From the NCBI RefSeq assembly GCF_010731735.1, contig NZ_AP022588.1, positions 1,860,001-1,924,000 on the forward strand: a stretch of DNA of 64,000 nucleotides. Reading direction: 5' to 3'. Source of the DNA: Mycolicibacterium sediminis. Lineage in GTDB: Bacteria; Actinomycetota; Actinomycetes; Mycobacteriales; Mycobacteriaceae. The notes under the pieces are model-generated. The model was given only the letters and a program-made list of their open reading frames with translations, was not told the DNA's origin and searched no databases. This document shows positions 1-8,871 of this stretch, piece after piece (position 1 is the first letter of the stretch; the number at the start of each line of letters is the position of its first letter). Both the position numbers and the translations under genes were made by a program.

Positions 1-1378
1 CGTGGGCGGTCACGGACAGCCGCACCTGTCGGCCACCCTGGGTCTGCTGCCGGACGCCGACGCGATGCTCATGGTGAGCGACACCAGCCAGGAGTTCACC
101 GAACCCGAGATGACGTTCATGCGGCAGGCACTCGAGATCTGCCCGCTGGCAACGGTTCTCGCGACCAAGATCGACCTGTACCCGCACTGGCGGGAGATCG
201 TCGCCGCCAACACCGACCACCTCCGGCGCGCCGGCGTCTCGACGTCCGTCACGCCGGTCTCGGCGGTCCTGCGCAGCCACGCCATTCAGCTCAACGACAA
301 GGAACTCAACGAGGAGTCCAACTTCCCGGCCGTGGTGAAGTTCCTCAACGAGCGCGTGCTGACCCGCGAGAACGACCGGATCCGCGACCAGGTACTCGCC
401 GAGGTGCGTTCCGCTGCAGAGCATCTCAGCCTGGCGGTGGAGACCGAACTGTCGTCCATCAACGACCCCGGCGAGCGTGAGCGGCTGACCGCCGACCTCG
501 AACGTCGCAAGCAGGACGCCCAGGACGCGCTCGCGCACACCGCGTTGTGGCAGCAGGTGCTCAACGACGGCATCTCCGACCTGACCGCCGACGTCGACCA
601 CGACCTGCGCGCCCGGTTCCGCGCCATCACCCAGCACACCGAGCAGACGATCGACGGGTGCGACCCCACCCACCATTGGGCCGAGATCGGTGGCGAGTTG
701 GAGAGCGCGATCGCGACGGCCGTCGGCGACAACTTCGTCTGGGCCTACCAGCGCGCGGAGGCGCTCGCGCAGGAGGTGGCCCGCACCTTCGAGGAGGCGG
801 GCCTGGGCGCGGTCGAGATGCCGCACGTCGACGCCCGCGAGATGGGCGCCGGCTTCGGCGAGTTCAGGTCCCTCGCCGGCCTCGAGGCCAAGCCGATCAA
901 GGCCGGACACAAGGTGGTCACCGGGATGCGCGGGTCCTACGGCGGCGTGCTGATGTTCGGCATGCTGACGTCGTTCGCGGGTCTGGGCATGTTCAACCCG
1001 CTGTCCCTGGGCGCGGGCCTGCTGCTGGGCCGCAAGGCCTACAAGGAGGACATGGAGAACCGGATGATGCGCGTGCGCAACGAGGCGAAGACCAACCTGC
1101 GCCGCTTCGTCGACGACGTGTCGTTCGTCGTGAGCAAGGAGTCCCGCGACCGCCTCAAGGGCGTGCAGCGTCAGCTACGCGACCACTACCGCGAGATCGC
1201 CAACCAGACCACCCGCTCGCTGCAGGAGTCGCTGCAGGCCACCCTCGCGTCGGCCAAGCTCGAGGAGAACGAGCGGAACACCCGGGTGGCCGAACTCGAG
1301 CGCCAGCAGAACATCCTGCGGCAGGTGATCGCGCACGCGACCAGCATCGCCACCAGCGGCGAACCCGCCAAGACCTGA
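1..1378 (+). CDS. iniA: IniA, dynamin-like GTPase (5' end outside window)
   Basis: This is the C-terminal 458 residues of a dynamin-family GTPase; the frame is open from base 2, so the gene starts upstream. The first visible residues (VGGHG) follow the G3 DTPG region, and TKIDL at about residue 55 is the G4 guanine-specificity motif. A glycine-rich hydrophobic stretch at about residues 310-345 looks like a membrane paddle, and the C-terminus is a long charged coiled-coil. Known of the family: IniA of the isoniazid-inducible iniBAC operon is a membrane-remodelling dynamin of about 640 residues. iniC follows after 41 bases in the same direction, supporting an operon. The call rests on domain layout plus the iniC neighbour. 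Confidence 0.88.
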   Translation, partial: VGGHGQPHLSATLGLLPDADAMLMVSDTSQEFTEPEMTFMRQALEICPLATVLATKIDLYPHWREIVAANTDHLRRAGVSTSVTPVSAVLRSHAIQLNDKELNEESNFPAVVKFLNERVLTRENDRIRDQVLAEVRSAAEHLSLAVETELSSINDPGERERLTADLERRKQDAQDALAHTALWQQVLNDGISDLTADVDHDLRARFRAITQHTEQTIDGCDPTHHWAEIGGELESAIATAVGDNFVWAYQRAEALAQEVARTFEEAGLGAVEMPHVDAREMGAGFGEFRSLAGLEAKPIKAGHKVVTGMRGSYGGVLMFGMLTSFAGLGMFNPLSLGAGLLLGRKAYKEDMENRMMRVRNEAKTNLRRFVDDVSFVVSKESRDRLKGVQRQLRDHYREIANQTTRSLQESLQATLASAKLEENERNTRVAELERQQNILRQVIAHATSIATSGEPAKT

Positions 1379-1419
1379 CCCGCCTAAGCTGGTTTCCCGA
1401 TGAGTTCGGGTAGCGCGAG

Positions 1420-2925
1420 ATGAGCACGAGTGACCGGGTGCGCGCGATCCTGGGCGGAACCGTCGCGGCCTACCGTTCCGACCCGGCGTACCAGCAGCGC
1501 GCGGACGTCCACCACGAGCTGGACTGGATCGGCCGTCGGCTCAACCAGCCCATCCGTATCGCGCTGGCCGGCACGTTGAAGGCGGGCAAGTCGACACTGG
1601 TCAACGCGCTGGTGGGCGAGGACATCGCGCCCACCGACGCCACGGAGGCGACCCGCATCGTCACGTGGTTCCGGCACGGTCCGACCCCCAAGGTGACCGC
1701 CAACCACCGCGGTGGGCGCCGCACCAACGTCCCGATCGCCCGCGAGGCGTGGGACCCCGCCAAGCACCGGGGCCTGACGTTCGACTTCGCCACCGTCGAC
1801 CCGGGCGACGTCGTCGACCTCGACGTCGAGTGGCCCGCCGCCGAACTCATCGACGCCACGATCATCGACACGCCGGGTACGTCGTCGCTGAACCGGGACG
1901 TCTCCGAGCGGACGCTGCGCCTCCTCGTCCCCGAGGACGGCGTTCCCCGCGTCGACGCCGTGGTGTTCCTGCTCCGCACGCTCAACGCCGCCGACATCGC
2001 ACTGCTCAAGCAGATCGGCACGCTGGTCGGCGGATCGTCGGGTGCGTTGGGCGTCATCGGCGTCGCCTCGCGGGCCGACGAGATCGGCGCCGGACGCATC
2101 GACGCGATGCTGTCGGCCAAGGACGTCGCGACGCGGTTCACCGCCGAGATGGACAAGACCGGGATCTGTCAGGCCGTCGTCCCGGTGTCCGGGCTGCTCG
2201 CCCTGACCGCCCGCACGCTGCGTCAGAGCGAGTTCGTCGCACTGGAGAAGCTCGCCGCGGTCGACGCCGCCGAGCTGACGAAGGCCATGCTCTCGGTCGA
2301 CAGGTTCGTGCGCGCCGACCTGGACCTACCCGTCGACGCCCCCACCCGCGCGGCGCTGCTCGAGCGGTTCGGGATGTTCGGGATCCGCATCTCGATCGCC
2401 GTGCTGCGCGCGGGGATCGGTGACTCGGTGGCCCTGGCCGACGAACTCCTGGAGCGCAGCGGTCTGATCGCGCTGCGCGACGTCATCGATCAGCAGTTCG
2501 CCCAGCGGTCGGACCTGCTCAAGGCGCACACCGCGCTGGTGTCGCTGCGGCGCTTCGTGGAGGCGCACCCCATCTACGCGACGCCCTACATCCTCGCCGA
2601 CATCGACCCACTGCTGGCGGACACGCACGCGTTCGAGGAGCTGCGGCTGCTCAGCGCGCTGCGGTCGCGGGAGACGACGCTCAACCCCGACGAGATGGCG
2701 TCTCTGCGACGCATCATCGGCGGCTCGGGGACCGACGCCGCGAGCCGGCTCGGTCTCGGACCCGACACCCCCTACGACGGGCCGCGCGCAGCGTTCGCCG
2801 CCGCCCAGCGGTGGCGCCGACGCGCCGACCATCCGCTCAACGACCCCTTCACCACCCGGGCGTGCCGGGCCGCGGTGCGCAGTGCCGAGGCGCTCGTCGC
2901 CGACTACTCGGCCCGCAACCGCTAG
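1420..2925 (+). CDS. iniC: IniC, dynamin-like GTPase
   Basis: This 501-residue protein is the partner dynamin of IniA. The P-loop GTLKAGKST lies at residues 51-59, with the G3 motif DTPG at about residues 150-153 (seen as IIDTPGTSS). The C-terminal half is helical and lacks the long hydrophobic paddle seen in IniA. It follows iniA by 41 bases and is probably co-transcribed, as in the iniBAC cell-wall-stress operon. Its TAG stop overlaps the stop of the convergent gene on the minus strand. There is no good ribosome site before the ATG, so translational coupling to iniA is possible. Confidence 0.9.
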   Translation: MSTSDRVRAILGGTVAAYRSDPAYQQRADVHHELDWIGRRLNQPIRIALAGTLKAGKSTLVNALVGEDIAPTDATEATRIVTWFRHGPTPKVTANHRGGRRTNVPIAREAWDPAKHRGLTFDFATVDPGDVVDLDVEWPAAELIDATIIDTPGTSSLNRDVSERTLRLLVPEDGVPRVDAVVFLLRTLNAADIALLKQIGTLVGGSSGALGVIGVASRADEIGAGRIDAMLSAKDVATRFTAEMDKTGICQAVVPVSGLLALTARTLRQSEFVALEKLAAVDAAELTKAMLSVDRFVRADLDLPVDAPTRAALLERFGMFGIRISIAVLRAGIGDSVALADELLERSGLIALRDVIDQQFAQRSDLLKAHTALVSLRRFVEAHPIYATPYILADIDPLLADTHAFEELRLLSALRSRETTLNPDEMASLRRIIGGSGTDAASRLGLGPDTPYDGPRAAFAAAQRWRRRADHPLNDPFTTRACRAAVRSAEALVADYSARNR

Positions 2926-3479
2926 GGCGTCGGGGGCGGCGCGGCGGTCGTCTGCGTCACCGTCTGCGTCGAGGTCTCCGTCACCGTGCTGGTGCTCGTA
3001 CTCGTGCTCGGCGGCGTGGTCGTCGTCGTGGTGGTGGTGGTCGACGGGGTCGTGGTCGTGGTTGTGGTCGTCGACTCCGTGGTGGTCGTCGTGGTGGGGG
3101 CGGTGGTCTCGCCGGTGCCGCTCGGTGACTGGGTGACGGTCACCGTGCCGGAGGGTGCGGGGGCCACGGCGGCACTCGACGTCGCCGAGGTGGTGGTGGT
3201 GGCATCGGAGGGGGCCGAGTCGTCCGACGCCATGTTGATGGCCACGTAGGCGATCGCGGCGACGATCAGCGCGATGACCGCGCCCAGTCCGACCAGTGCG
3301 GCGGGCTTGCGGTACCAGGGTGTCTCGGGTGGCAGCGGGGGCTCGGGCGCGAACTGCCGCGTCGGGTCGCTGCTGCCCTGATAGCCACCGGTCTGATAGC
3401 CCTGGTCGCCGTAGTTGGGCCCGTAGACGGTGGGGTCGCCGTCCGAGTAGTCGTCGCCTGGAGGTCCGCCGCGTGTCAT
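2922..3479 (-). CDS. Single-pass membrane protein with Thr-rich tail
   Basis: About 185 residues. The N-terminus is Gly/Tyr/Pro-rich, followed by one transmembrane segment (GLGAVIALIVAAIAYVAI) at about residues 65-83 and a long tail made almost only of Thr, Ser and Pro. The topology suggests a cytoplasmic N-terminus and an extracytoplasmic low-complexity tail, likely a cell-wall-spanning or O-mannosylated stalk. ATG at 3479 is preferred; an in-frame ATG two codons upstream (3485) is equally possible. The neighbouring minus-strand gene has the same architecture, so the two may be paralogues. No enzymatic domain is visible and function is unknown. Confidence 0.72.
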   Translation of the reverse strand: MTRGGPPGDDYSDGDPTVYGPNYGDQGYQTGGYQGSSDPTRQFAPEPPLPPETPWYRKPAALVGLGAVIALIVAAIAYVAINMASDDSAPSDATTTTSATSSAAVAPAPSGTVTVTQSPSGTGETTAPTTTTTTESTTTTTTTTPSTTTTTTTTTPPSTSTSTSTVTETSTQTVTQTTAAPPPTP

Positions 3480-3516
3480 GTGCATCGATGTTAGGGCGTG
3501 CCGCGGCGCCGACGGC

Positions 3517-3966
3517 CTAGGGACGCGGGTAGAGCGTCCTGGTCTCGTTGAAGCGCGGCCGACGCGACGTCGGACCGTCCTCGCCGGTCGTGCTCCGCGA
3601 CGATCGGGACGTCGGGGTGTCGCCGAAGTCGGAGTCGGTCGTCTCGGTGCCCGACGTGGTCGACGTCGGCGCATTCGGATCGTTGATGTCGGTGGTGGCC
3701 GGCGGGCTGGTGCTGGTGATCGTCTGGGTGGTGGTGGTCGACTCGGAGCCGGACGTGGAGAAGCGCGACGTCGTCGCCGTCGGCTCGAGGAAGTACTGGC
3801 CCGCGGGATCGGGGTCGTCGGATCCGGTCAGCAGGGACGAGATCAGCAGGTACAGGACGCCGAGCACCGCGACGGCCCCGACGCTCGCGCCGAGCAGCGT
3901 CGACGTGCGCTCGTGCCACGCGGGCTCGCGCGGGTCGTCGGGCTCGTCACCCCTGCCGCCGGTCAC
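3517..3966 (-). CDS. Single-pass membrane protein with Ser/Thr-rich tail
   Basis: 149 residues. After a charged N-terminus (about 25 residues) there is one transmembrane helix (LLGASVGAVAVLGVLYLLIS) at about residues 24-43. A Ser/Thr/Pro-rich extracytoplasmic tail follows. It resembles the next gene downstream on the same strand in length, topology and composition, and the two may form a small operon (about 37 bases apart). The tail is a plausible target for mycobacterial protein O-mannosylation, but that is inference. Function is not known. Confidence 0.72.
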   Translation of the reverse strand: MTGGRGDEPDDPREPAWHERTSTLLGASVGAVAVLGVLYLLISSLLTGSDDPDPAGQYFLEPTATTSRFSTSGSESTTTTQTITSTSPPATTDINDPNAPTSTTSGTETTDSDFGDTPTSRSSRSTTGEDGPTSRRPRFNETRTLYPRP

Positions 3967-4005
3967 GGCGCTGATAGTAGCCGCGGCCGCCCTACCGGTG
4001 CCCGG

Positions 4006-4938
4006 TCAGGCGAGTTGGCGGACGACCTCGGAGGCGAAGTAGTCGAGGTGATCGAGGTCGGACATGTCGAGGGTCTGCAGGTACACCCGCTGGACCCCGG
4101 CCTCGATGAACGGTGCCAGCCGGTCCACGATCTGGGCCGCGGTGCCCGCCAGCGGCGAGTTCTCCCGCAGTTCGTCCACCTCGCGGCCGATCGTGGCGGC
4201 GCGACGTGCGACCTCGGCGTCGTCGCGGCCCGCGCACAGCACGAACGCCGCCGAGTACGTCAGCGAATCCGCCGCGCGGCCCGCGTCGGCGACCGCCGCC
4301 GCGACGCGCTCGAACTGCTTCGTCAGGACGTCGAGGGCGACGAACGGGATGTTGAACTCGGTGGCGTACTTGGCCGTCAGTGCGGGTGTCCGCTTGGGTC
4401 CGCCGCCACCGATGACGATCGGCGGGTGGGGCGACTGCGTCGGCTTGGGCAGGGCCGGCGAGTCCTTGACGGTGTAGTGCGTGCCGGCGAAGTCATAGGT
4501 CTGGCCCGCCGGGGTGTTCCACATCCCGGTGAGGATCTCGAGCTGCTCGCCGAGGCGGTCGAAGCGCTCGCCGAGCGGCGGGAACGGGATCGCATAGGCC
4601 TCGTGCTCGGCCTCGAACCAGCCGGCGCCGAGGCCGAGTTCGACACGGCCACCGCTCATCTCGTCGACCTGCGCCACCGAGATGGCCAGCACGCCGGGAT
4701 GGCGGAAGGTGGCCGAGGTGACCATCGTGCCCAGCCGGATGGTCGACGTCTCGCGCGCGATGCCGCCGAGCGTCACCCAGGAGTCGGTGGGCCCGGGCAG
4801 CCCGTCGCCGCTCATCGCGAGGTAGTGGTCCGACCGGAAGAAGGCGGAGTAGCCCAGCGACTCGGCGGCTCGAGCCACGGCCAACTGGTCGGCGTAGGTG
4901 GCACCCTGCTGCGGTTCGACGAATACCCGGAAGTCCAT
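4006..4938 (-). CDS. LLM-class F420-dependent oxidoreductase
   Basis: 310 residues with the luciferase-like monooxygenase TIM barrel. The start (MDFRVFVEPQQGATYADQLA) and the GLGAGWFEAEHEAYG-type segment (here GAGWFEAEHEAYAIPFPP) are typical of TIGR03560-like mycobacterial F420 enzymes. These use reduced deazaflavin F420 for hydride transfer to varied substrates; the substrate here cannot be read from sequence. It stands alone between the Thr-rich membrane proteins and the redox operon. The region just upstream of its start carries a duplicated 24-base repeat. Confidence 0.85.
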   Translation of the reverse strand: MDFRVFVEPQQGATYADQLAVARAAESLGYSAFFRSDHYLAMSGDGLPGPTDSWVTLGGIARETSTIRLGTMVTSATFRHPGVLAISVAQVDEMSGGRVELGLGAGWFEAEHEAYAIPFPPLGERFDRLGEQLEILTGMWNTPAGQTYDFAGTHYTVKDSPALPKPTQSPHPPIVIGGGGPKRTPALTAKYATEFNIPFVALDVLTKQFERVAAAVADAGRAADSLTYSAAFVLCAGRDDAEVARRAATIGREVDELRENSPLAGTAAQIVDRLAPFIEAGVQRVYLQTLDMSDLDHLDYFASEVVRQLA

Positions 4939-4944
4939 GTCGCT

Positions 4945-4968
4945 GAGCCTATTCCCTAGTCGCTTCGC
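4945..4968. repeat. 24-bp direct repeat, copy 1
   Basis: A 24-base sequence beginning GAGCCTATTCCCTAGTCGCT recurs exactly at 4981-5004, 36 bases later. It lies in the short gap between two minus-strand genes, just upstream of the F420 oxidoreductase start. A GCCCGCCG follows both copies, so the whole unit of about 36 bases is tandemly duplicated. Confidence 0.95.
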
Positions 4969-4980
4969 TCCTGCCCGCCG

Positions 4981-5004
4981 GAGCCTATTCCCTAGTCGCT
5001 TCGC
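4981..5004. repeat. 24-bp direct repeat, copy 2
   Basis: Exact second copy of the repeat at 4945-4968. It abuts the stop codon (TAG on the minus strand, 5005-5007) of the TIGR03085-type gene. It looks like a tandem duplication of an extragenic element; a regulatory role is not shown. Confidence 0.95.
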
Positions 5005-5634
5005 CTACAGCCCGCCGCGACCCTCGCGGACCGCACGCACCGCGTCGTCGTCGCCGGTGATCTCCACCTTGGTCTGGTCGCGACCCGACACGAACAGCAA
5101 CAGCTCGCCGGGGTCACCCGTCACCACGACGGACGGTCCGCTGCCGGTGGTGGCCAGCGTCTTGCCCTCCGGGGTGCGCAGGGTGACGCGCGCGGGCACC
5201 TTCGACAGCATCAGGCGCGACATCAGCGACACCTGGCGGGTCAGTGCCGTGGTGGTCGCCTCGTCGAGGACGCGGGGCTCCCACTCGGCCCCGGCACGTC
5301 GCACGTCCTCGTGGTGGATGAACATCTCCGAGACGTTGACGAGCGGGTCGAGCAGCTTGAACGGCGACAGCGTCGGCGGGCCGGACGCGACCTTGTCGAG
5401 CAGGACGTTCCAGTCGTTCTCGGCGGCCACCTGATCCTGGACGCGCTCGGTGTACCCGGCGAGCTTGGGGACGAGGATGCCCGGTGCGGCGTCGAGTCGG
5501 CGCTCGCGGATCACGAGGTGGGCGGCGAGGTCTCGCGCCGTCCAGTCCCCGCACAGGGTCGGAGCGTCCGGTCCGACCTCGCGCATGGCGGCGACCAGTC
5601 CGGCGCGTTCGGCTTGAGCTACTGACATGTTCAT
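5005..5634 (-). CDS. TIGR03085-type metal-binding protein (DinB/MDMPI fold)
   Basis: 209 residues from ATG 5634, or 207 from the second ATG at 5628. The motif LCGDWTARDLAAHL (residues 28-40) and the segment FIHHEDVRRAG (106-115) are typical of the mycothiol-dependent maleylpyruvate isomerase/DinB-like four-helix fold; His39 and His107/108 are candidate metal ligands. The family is common in actinobacteria and linked to mycothiol-dependent chemistry, though most members are uncharacterised. The upstream ATG overlaps the GH15 stop as ATGA, making it the last gene of a four-gene operon that begins with a mycothione-reductase-like enzyme. That context fits a thiol-related role (inference). Confidence 0.8.
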   Translation of the reverse strand: MNMSVAQAERAGLVAAMREVGPDAPTLCGDWTARDLAAHLVIRERRLDAAPGILVPKLAGYTERVQDQVAAENDWNVLLDKVASGPPTLSPFKLLDPLVNVSEMFIHHEDVRRAGAEWEPRVLDEATTTALTRQVSLMSRLMLSKVPARVTLRTPEGKTLATTGSGPSVVVTGDPGELLLFVSGRDQTKVEITGDDDAVRAVREGRGGL

Positions 5635-7454
5635 CCCCTGTCGAGAGCGCGATCGAGGTTGATCGCGGCGCTGATGAGTGCGAAGTGCGTGAAGGCCTGC
5701 GGGAAGTTCCCGACCTGATCGCCGGTGGCGCTGACCTGTTCGGCGTAGAGGCCGACGTGGTTGGCGTAGGTGAACATCTTCTCCAGCGCCAGCTGCGCGT
5801 CCTCGAGGCGGCCCGCGCGGGTGAGCGCCTCGACGTACCAGAACGAGCAGAGCGAGAAGGTGCCCTCCTCGCCGTCGAGACCGTCCGACTCCGGCGTGTA
5901 CCGGAACACCAGGGTGTCGGTGACCAGGTTCTCCTCGATCGCGTCGAGCGTCGAGAGGAACTTCGGGTCGGCGGGGGAGAGGAACTTGACCATCGGCATG
6001 AGCAGTACCCCGGCGTCGAGTTCGGAACCACCCGCGGTCTGGGTGAACGACTTCTGCTCGGGGTCCCAGCACTCCGACATGATCCGCTCGTAGATGTCGT
6101 CGCGGACCTTCGACCACTCGGCGATCGGACCGGGCAGGCCGCGCTGGCGGGCGACGCGGATCGTCCGTTCGAGCGCGACCCAGCACATCAGCCGCGACGT
6201 CGTGTACGACCGGGTCTCGCCGCGCACCTCCCACATGCCCGCGTCCTCGCGCTCCCAGTTCTCCATCACCCAGCTGACGATGTCGGTGACGTCGTGCCAC
6301 GCGTCGTCGCTGAGGCCGGGCCCGTACTTGTTGAACAGGTACACCGAGTCGATCAGCTCGCCGTAGATGTCGAGTTGGAGTTGGTCGACGGCCGCGTTGC
6401 CGACGCGCACCGGGCGCGAGTCGCGGTAGCCGCGGAGGTGGTCGAGTTCGTACTCGTCCTTCGGCACGTTCCCGTCGATGTCGTAGAGCACCCGCAGCGG
6501 ACCGAGGTCGTGGTCCTCTCGGCGTTCCCGGCCGATGCGCTCGGACAGCCATCCGATGAACGCGTTCGCCTCCTCGGTGAAGCCGAGCCGCAGCAGGGCG
6601 TACAGCACGAATCCGGCGTCACGCACCCACACGTAGCGGTAGTCCCAGTTGCGGCTGCCCCCAACGTATTCGGGCAAACTGGTGGTGGGCGCGGCGATGA
6701 TGGCGCCGGTCGGTTCGTGGGTGAGCAGCTTCAGCGTGATCGCCGACCGGTGCACCATCTCGCGCCACCGACCCCGGTAGCGCGACTTGCGCAGCCACTG
6801 CCGCCAGAACGTCGTGGTGGAGTCGAGCAGCGCATCGGTCATGTCCATGGCGTTGCAGGACGGTTGGTCGTCGGCCCCGAGGATCTCGAGGACGAACAGC
6901 GCGGTGTCCCCCTCGTTCAGTTCGACCTCGGCGCTGACGGTGGTGTTGTCGGCGCCCTCCTCGATCGTCAGATCCGTCGACGCGACGAAGCCCAGCCGTA
7001 CGCCGTCGCCGGTGATCAGGACGCCGTCGCCGGTCTCCTCCGCACGGCACTGCTGGCGGGCATAGTCGGGCCGGGCGTCGACGCTCGTCCGGATCCTGAT
7101 CGTGCCGCGCACGCCGCTGACCCGCCGGACCAGGCGCTGCCGGTGTTCGGGGTCGCCTGCGCCGAGGACGGGCATGAAGTCGTGCACCTCGGCGACGCCG
7201 TCGGCGGTGAGGAACCGCGTGATGAGCACGGCGGTGTCGGGGAAGTAGAACTGCTGCGTCCGCGACACCTCACACGTCGGTGCGAGGCGCCACGCGCCGC
7301 CCTTCTCCGGGTCGAGGATGGCGCCGAAGACGCTCGGTGAGTCGAACCGGGGCGCGCAGAACCAGTCGATGGTGCCATCGGTTCCAACCAGCGCGCTGGT
7401 GCGGAGGTCTCCGATCAACCCGTGATCGGAGATGGCCGGCCACTCACCGGTCAT
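5631..7454 (-). CDS. GH15 glycoside hydrolase (trehalase/glucoamylase type)
   Basis: 607 residues. The N-terminal block ([20 protein letters not shown], then [13 protein letters not shown]) is the signature of the bacterial GH15 clade that includes mycobacterial trehalases. The catalytic (alpha/alpha)6 barrel shows WVRDAGF at about residues 277-283, near the general acid, and a second acidic motif [16 protein letters not shown] at about 529-544 with the candidate base Glu. No signal peptide is seen, so it acts in the cytoplasm, probably on trehalose or short alpha-glucans. It overlaps the G6PDH gene by 11 bases and its stop overlaps the next gene, so its product glucose could feed the pentose phosphate pathway (inference). 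Substrate is not proven by sequence. Confidence 0.87.
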   Translation of the reverse strand: MTGEWPAISDHGLIGDLRTSALVGTDGTIDWFCAPRFDSPSVFGAILDPEKGGAWRLAPTCEVSRTQQFYFPDTAVLITRFLTADGVAEVHDFMPVLGAGDPEHRQRLVRRVSGVRGTIRIRTSVDARPDYARQQCRAEETGDGVLITGDGVRLGFVASTDLTIEEGADNTTVSAEVELNEGDTALFVLEILGADDQPSCNAMDMTDALLDSTTTFWRQWLRKSRYRGRWREMVHRSAITLKLLTHEPTGAIIAAPTTSLPEYVGGSRNWDYRYVWVRDAGFVLYALLRLGFTEEANAFIGWLSERIGRERREDHDLGPLRVLYDIDGNVPKDEYELDHLRGYRDSRPVRVGNAAVDQLQLDIYGELIDSVYLFNKYGPGLSDDAWHDVTDIVSWVMENWEREDAGMWEVRGETRSYTTSRLMCWVALERTIRVARQRGLPGPIAEWSKVRDDIYERIMSECWDPEQKSFTQTAGGSELDAGVLLMPMVKFLSPADPKFLSTLDAIEENLVTDTLVFRYTPESDGLDGEEGTFSLCSFWYVEALTRAGRLEDAQLALEKMFTYANHVGLYAEQVSATGDQVGNFPQAFTHFALISAAINLDRALDRG

Positions 7455-8871
7455 CGGGCAGCCGCCATCCCCGCGGCCCTGGCAGACGCAGCGCCTCGTC
7501 GGGGCCCCAGGACCCCTGGGGGTAGGGCAGTGCCTTCGGTGAGTCGTCCAGTACCGGCTGGCAGATCTGCCACAGCCTGTCGACCTCGTCGGCGCGGGTG
7601 AACAGTGTCTGATCGCCGCGCATCACGTCGAGCAGCAGCCGTTCGTAGGCCTCCAGCGGCTCGTCGTCGGGGTCGTCCTCCGAGGCGTCGTGACGCAGGG
7701 TGGACGTCATCAGCTCCAGCGTCGGTCCGGGACGCTTGGCCAGCATGTCGACCTCGAAGGCGGGCGTGTCGTTGAGTTCGAGGACCAGTTGGTTCGGTGC
7801 GTGCTCCTCGGTGCCGTCGCCGTTCGCGAACCGGCCTGCGGGCGGGCTGCGGAACGTCAGCGTGACGGTGCGACGGGTGGCGGCGAGTGCCTTGCCGGTG
7901 CGCAGGTAGAACGGAACGCCCTGCCAGCGTTCGTTGTCCACGAATGCCTCGAGTGCGACGTAGGTCTCCACCGTCGAGTCGTCGTCGACGCCCTCCTCGT
8001 CGAGGTAGCCCTCGTACTGGCCGAACACCACCCGCTTGGGATCGAGCGGCCGCATCGCCTGGAACACCTTCGACTTCTCGTTGCGCAGCGACGTGGCGTC
8101 GAGGTGGACGGGTGCCTCCATCGCGACGAAGCCCAGCACCTGGCACAGGTGCGTGGTGATCATGTCGCGAAAGCATCCGGTCGACTCATAAAAGCTGCCG
8201 CGGCCCTCGATGGTGAGTGTCTCGGGCACGTCGATCTCGATCGAGACGAGATGGTCGCGGTTCCAAGCGGGTTCGATCAAACCGTTCGCGAACCGCAGCG
8301 CCAGGATGTTCTGCACCGCCTCCTTGCCGAGGAAGTGGTCGATCCGATAGACCTGATCCTCGTTCACGACCTCCTTGAGGACGGCGTCGAGTTTCCGCGA
8401 CGAGTCCAGGTCGGTCCCGAACGGCTTCTCCACCACCAGACGCGCGCCCTCGGTCATGTTCTCGCGGCCGAGCATGCCGATCATGCCCTGCATGGCGGTC
8501 GGCGGCACGGACAGGTAGATCAGCGTGCGGGCGTCCGCCCCCAGATCGGACCGCTTCTGGCGGACGGCCTCCGCGAGGTCGCTACCGTCGTCGGCGTCCG
8601 AGGTCTGAAAGGACAAGCGCTGCATCAGATCCTGCAGCACCTTCTCGTCGATGTCGTCGATCCCGTCCTTCAGGCCGTCGGCGATCTTCTCCCGGAACTC
8701 GTCGTCGGTCCCCGGGGAGTGGCGGCCGGACCCGATGATCGCGAAGTCGCTCGGCATGCGGCCCGCCGCGGCGAGGCGGTACAGGCCGGGAAAGAGCTTG
8801 CGCTTGGCGAGGTCTCCGGTCGCACCGAACAGGACGAAGACGGTGGGATTGGGATCGCTGGTGTTGGTCAT
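7444..8871 (-). CDS. zwf: Glucose-6-phosphate 1-dehydrogenase
   Basis: 475 residues, slightly short of the usual 490-510. The NADP-binding motif [10 protein letters not shown] is at residues 16-25, and the active-site motif RIDHFLGKE lies at about 176-184 with the catalytic His179. EKPFGTDL is also conserved. It oxidises glucose 6-phosphate to 6-phosphogluconolactone and makes NADPH. The start ATG overlaps the TGA of the upstream disulfide reductase (ATGA), and the 3' end overlaps GH15 by 11 bases. It is not in the opcA/tal/tkt cluster where the main mycobacterial zwf normally sits, so it is probably a second, specialised isoform. Confidence 0.95.
   Translation of the reverse strand: MTNTSDPNPTVFVLFGATGDLAKRKLFPGLYRLAAAGRMPSDFAIIGSGRHSPGTDDEFREKIADGLKDGIDDIDEKVLQDLMQRLSFQTSDADDGSDLAEAVRQKRSDLGADARTLIYLSVPPTAMQGMIGMLGRENMTEGARLVVEKPFGTDLDSSRKLDAVLKEVVNEDQVYRIDHFLGKEAVQNILALRFANGLIEPAWNRDHLVSIEIDVPETLTIEGRGSFYESTGCFRDMITTHLCQVLGFVAMEAPVHLDATSLRNEKSKVFQAMRPLDPKRVVFGQYEGYLDEEGVDDDSTVETYVALEAFVDNERWQGVPFYLRTGKALAATRRTVTLTFRSPPAGRFANGDGTEEHAPNQLVLELNDTPAFEVDMLAKRPGPTLELMTSTLRHDASEDDPDDEPLEAYERLLLDVMRGDQTLFTRADEVDRLWQICQPVLDDSPKALPYPQGSWGPDEALRLPGPRGWRLPDDR

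Noticed and set aside
547..1413. 288-residue plus-strand ORF overlapping iniA
   Set aside because: It is an Arg/Pro/Gly-rich shadow frame with no motif, fully inside the real iniA frame.
3478..4959. 493-residue plus-strand ORF opposite the F420 oxidoreductase
   Set aside because: Composition is Arg/Gly/Val-rich with no domain; the minus-strand frame has the clear luciferase-like protein.
5484..7340. 618-residue plus-strand ORF over the GH15 gene
   Set aside because: Shadow of the high-GC minus-strand gene; the GH15 frame carries catalytic motifs and overlapping starts.
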